The notes under the pieces are model-generated. The model was given only the letters and a program-made list of their open reading frames with translations. It did no database searches and was not told the DNA's origin. This document shows positions 60,318 to 64,000 of a stretch of DNA of 64,000 nt, in pieces. Source of the DNA: Rhytidiadelphus loreus (Eukaryota; Streptophyta; Bryopsida; Hypnales; Hylocomiaceae); contig OX344764.1 of the NCBI GenBank assembly GCA_947034895.1, forward strand, positions 21,514,001-21,578,000, written 5' to 3'. Made by a program: the position numbers and the translations under genes. Numbering within the stretch: the stretch's first letter is position 1; each line of letters opens with the position of its first letter.

Positions 60318-62700
60318 CTGAATCCACCGCAACATGCTTTACCCATGTCAGTCACATTCTCACTAGGAGAGGCAAACTCTTTCTGTGACGATGGGCATAT
60401 GACACATACCTGAAGCATTGGAATTCGAAGGTGATCTCTTCCAAACTGATGAAAATGGTGAACACCGGATTGGTCCACTGCCTCGTATGTGAGAGGACAA
60501 GGGCAGGGATAAATAAGGGTAGATAGGCCACGGAGACCTGAAGACTGAGATTGCGCAGATATCCTGGGTACACAAACGTCAACACTCTGTTAATAAGCAA
60601 CTTCGTACCATTCAAAGCGCTCTTCCCATCAATACCGGGGTTTAGGGTTCGGTCAACCATGTTCATATCCGGTTACGTTTGGAAAAATGTGACAACCTCT
60701 TTATCAAACATTGCTGTAAAGGAGACCTCATATTTCGACACAGTTGTTGTCAGCATGACCACAGTAGTCCAACCCAGGTCACAAGTCATCCAACCGCTTA
60801 ATTCACTCACCTGTGCACCACCTAGTCCACGCACCGAAAAAAAGCTTCTCTGTTCTCTCCTGCACTGCAATTGTTGTCTACAATCTAAATCCCACGACAA
60901 AAATTGAGGTGGCAGTCCCATCACTATCTGCCTGCATTACAGAAACCAATTCACACTAACTGTTACTAAGAAGAACATCACAAAGAACAACGCCGGAGTG
61001 GACCTCAGAATTGAACCTGTGGACAGAAACACATCAAATTGAGAAGAAACTACATGTGCGAAAAATCTGCTACTACCTCCAATCCTGAAAACCCGAACAC
61101 ATTAAATAAAGTCCACAAACAAAACCGCATACCTGACGCTTCCGGCGGCCAAATGAAGCAAGACAAGGTGCCCAAGGACGGCAAATCTCCACCGCAGCTT
61201 CACGAGCAGCTCCGTCTACGGGATCAATCAATTGCTGAGGCAAGAATCCAACATACAACCCCAGTCAACTGACTTGACTATTGAAAATTACCATCGCTTC
61301 AAAGAGGGTCATCAAAAACTTAGGTTCAAACTAAATTACAGTTCTCCTTTGATACGAATGACAAGACTAATTAAATTTAGATCGTTTGAATGACATATAT
61401 AGAAATATGCATGAAAACCTACCAGAATTGGTCATAACACATCCATGAACCGCAACAGGGGTCAGAGCCCAATCCCCAACCCAGCCAGATCGCTCAATCC
61501 AGTTCCCCGAATGTGTTTTCGACTTGTCTCGTTCCCTACCAGTCTGACACAACTTTTACTTCCTCCCTGCTGTTCGCGCTGCCCAATCTCCTGCCCCATG
61601 GTGCATGTGCACACCTTTATTCTGACATATGACGATACCTCGTATTGGGTGAATATGACAGGAATCAGCATATGTGGCACCGATTTGGCCATTTCCAGCA
61701 CATCGTTCAAATGTGAAGCAAACAAAGGTGATAGCAAAGTCGCTTTCGACTCTGCAACACAAACGTGAGTTCTCAATCGGTTCGGTACATCGTACCGGCC
61801 CTAAATCCAGGCTGCTGCCACTGAACTCTGTTGCAGCTCACACCACATCTATAGTACACACTTTGAGCAGTTCTTTCTAGCTTTGCCGGGAATAAGTACT
61901 AATCCGGAAAGACATGAATCAATGTTCTTCCCTTGCAGGCCCGAGCTTCTTTCAAGGTTCGAAGATTCCCAAATCACGCAGTCATCAGCATTAAATAACT
62001 TATAGCTATGCTGATTGCCACGGACCGCAATATATCACGAGTTCCCAATTCCAAGTTGAATAAATTTCCTCACGCGAAAATCCTAAACCCTAATTCTTGC
62101 TCAGTCTGTGAAACTCCCATATCTGCTCCTAAGCCAAAAAAAAAACGGGATGAATTAGAGGACCTGCTATTTGAATTGCACTGCACTAATTGCGCAGCAA
62201 GATATCATGAAATTAATTACTCGCGCTCCGCAAGCTCCGAAGGAACAAGCGCTAGTCTACTCTGCTGTAGTAAGAGCAGGAAAGGTCGATACAACGTTTC
62301 TCCTCCAACAGCTGGCATCTCACCTCCATCCTACAATTTCCATCACACTGCCACGAGCTCCAATTAAAATGGCTCCAAACCAACTGCCAGAGCAGAGAAA
62401 CAAGTCAGAATCCCTCTACAAATCCTGCACAAGCGGGCATTGCAGTACTACACACATTCAGTCATCCTAACACAACAGTACGAGAAATCTCCCTCCTTGA
62501 GCCCTCAATTCACCACAACAACCATACGTGCACCCGCAACAGACTGCAGCAAAAGCTCGCGAGCTTGGGATCAACCGATCAAGGAGTTCCCAACCTCTCT
62601 CACCATGTCCATTCCTGTCGACGCTTGCTCCTTTGCGGAAACGGTAGTTCTTCTCCTCGCGAATGCCTGATACCCTCATCTTATCTGGGCCCCAAACATC
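60318..62700 (-). other. Probable 5' exons and leader of the OSB gene, unresolved
   Basis: The region is GC-richer than the flanks and has ORFs on both strands. Minus-strand candidate exons with good splice sites are 60811-60931 (donor CACAG|GTGAGT), 61133-61234 (donor GTCAG|GTATGC) and one ending at about 60408 (donor TTCAG|GTATGT). The minus frame INRV-LTFVYPGYLRNLSLQ to NPVFTIFISLEEITFEFQ (60620-60400) vaguely resembles an SSB OB-fold, but its phase does not join the next exon, so I do not assert it. The plus-strand ORF 62008-62367 has two CxxC pairs but no family match. Confidence 0.35.
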
Positions 62701-62955
62701 AATCGAAACAGATTACTGTGTGGGTGTTGTTGCACTCGGCCCTCTTTAATATCACATCCTCTAATACGTAGTATAACACGTTTCTCACCAAGCCTTTGGG
62801 AACATATATAAGTTAGAAGATAGATAGATAAAAAAGATAGATAAAAACTCCGGTCTTCAGAAGAGAAGATCAGCGTGAATAAAGTGTCTGTTTGTAATGA
62901 CAATGAGCTAATGTCCAATGGATCAAGAGTCATTGATGCTAAGTTAGAAGATATA

Positions 62956-63227
62956 AGGTAGTATGCTGTTAAATGGCACTTGACCTTAAAGCGCCATCTA
63001 GAAGGTTTATACATTTCAAATTTCAGTTATGTACCTATTTGGATGGAGCGCTTTCAAAAATGAACTTTGACCCTTAATAACTTTTGCATACAATATCCAA
63101 ATGTGGCGTTTTTTGGTGCGTTGGAATGTCCTTTCACTTGCCAACATGAATATATGAAAATTTGACCAGTTTCATAATAGCAACTAGGCTTAGTAGTAAC
63201 AAGTGACGGTTTTGGATGTACCCACCT
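62956..63227 (+). mobile_element. TA-target MITE, AGGTGGGTACA family, copy 2
   Basis: This 272-bp element is flanked by TA on both sides (62954-62955, 63228-63229). Its ends are AGGTAGTATGCTG and GGATGTACCCACCT. It is homologous in inverted orientation to the element in EF-G intron 7 (30293-30559). The left terminus has small changes from the family consensus AGGTRGGTACAC. Confidence 0.75.
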
Positions 63228-63749
63228 TATCCGTTGTGGTCATCTTCCCAATTGGAATCTAGTGGGCTTTCCAGTTGCACTTGTTTTTATTCTAATGTAG
63301 TGAAAAGAGTAAAGTGACGTAATAACTAACTACATAGTGGTACATTGAAAGTGAAAGTGTCATCATATCAATGCCTAAATAGCACCTACAGAAATATTGT
63401 AGTTACATTCCTATAATTTGAGCACTAAGAAAATCCAAAATGAAAATTCTTTTAGTACTAAAATACCTTAAACATATATTTAAATAAAAACTATGTAATT
63501 ACACTGATTATGTAAATTTGTTTTGGAACTATTACAATGACTTTTTAGTATGTATCTATCCATTAATTGTGATCATACTAAAAACAATTCAAATTATTGA
63601 ATGAACACTGAATTAGTGGTAGGAACTTTTTGATGCAACAATGATAGTCTAATGGGGTTGAAAGGGTTTAGATTTAGGGTTTAGCAAAATTTTGTTGATT
63701 TTGTCCAAATCAACTTGTCTAAGGTGACTAAAGCCTATTGATCCAAGGT

Positions 63750-63765
63750 GCATTTTCTAGTAGTG
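63750..63765. mobile_element. Possible CACTA-like terminus
   Basis: GCATTTTCTAGTAGTG reads CACTACTAGAAAATGC on the other strand, a common plant CACTA terminal sequence. I found no matching left end upstream in the window and no clear subterminal array, so this may be a solo or decayed end. Confidence 0.4.
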
Positions 63766-64000
63766 GTTTTAGTTCTTTAGAGCAATATCCACTATAGAAG
63801 TAGAGGAATTCCACTATCTTTGAGAAGACTATTGCTCAATGGGAGTTGGGAGTTGATGCTACAAATCTATATAGACATAATAGTCTTAAAAACTCTCAAC
63901 AATTAGATCTAAGAATAAATCACAACAACCAATTGGGACAACAAATATGGAGGTACAATTCAAGCATTGACTCTTCACAAAGACAAAGACAAAACTATTA

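Noticed and set aside
61462..61776. Overlapping minus ORFs of 68-104 codons
   Set aside because: Two frames are open over the same bases, neither has an OB-fold or other motif, and no exon phase links them to the OSB exons.
1..64000. tRNA, rRNA or CRISPR features
   Set aside because: I looked for tRNA B-box-like GTTCRANYC with partner A boxes, rRNA-like blocks and spaced identical repeats with unique spacers and found none convincing; the tandem arrays here have no unique spacers.

Overview
The window looks like nuclear DNA of a land plant that still makes swimming sperm. A moss or other early-diverging, non-seed plant is the best guess. The reasons are (i) plant genes with many GT-AG introns: chloroplast EF-G, an MSI4/FVE WD40 protein, a PPR-DYW editing factor and an OSB-type organellar DNA-binding protein; (ii) a full-length gene for the flagellar central-pair protein SPAG17/PF6, which flowering plants and conifers lack because their sperm are not flagellated; (iii) a PPR-DYW protein built from near-identical PLS blocks, a style I associate with mosses. 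The species cannot be named from sequence alone.

Layout. 1-831 is the end of a CACTA-like transposon. 2770-25507 (minus) is the SPAG17-like gene, rebuilt here as 32 exons that keep frame throughout (2,554 codons); its AT-rich introns hold several miniature transposons. 25.5-29.9 kb is AT-rich with nothing recognised. 29954-34213 (minus) is chloroplast EF-G (8 exons, 787 aa) with a GC-richer leader. 35-41.3 kb is a transposon graveyard: PiggyBac-type, TA-target and TAA-target MITEs and a decayed PiggyBac transposase. 41810-46996 (plus) is MSI4/FVE (15 exons, 461 aa), with a telomere-like repeat in one intron. 49.1-51.5 kb is a repeat-filled CACTA-like element, followed at once by a broken nuclease-kinase gene (51533-52784). 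55.5-56.3 kb is a ~180-bp tandem array. 56671-59394 (minus) is an intronless 907-aa PPR-DYW protein. 59803-60317 (minus) is the 3' part of an OSB gene whose 5' exons probably lie in 60.4-62.7 kb. The last kilobase holds another TA-target MITE and a CACTA-like terminus.

How the genes relate. EF-G, the PPR-DYW protein and OSB all serve organelle gene expression or genome upkeep (translation, RNA editing, single-stranded DNA binding). MSI4/FVE is a chromatin factor and SPAG17 an axonemal scaffold. The genes do not form an operon; each should have its own promoter. The most notable results are the complete SPAG17 gene with a zinc-ribbon-like C-terminal extension, the set of MITE families defined here by their ends and target duplications (including PiggyBac MITEs together with a PiggyBac pseudogene), and the nuclease-kinase remnant beside a CACTA-like element. 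Exon borders were placed by hand from splice sites and reading frame and have not been checked by alignment.
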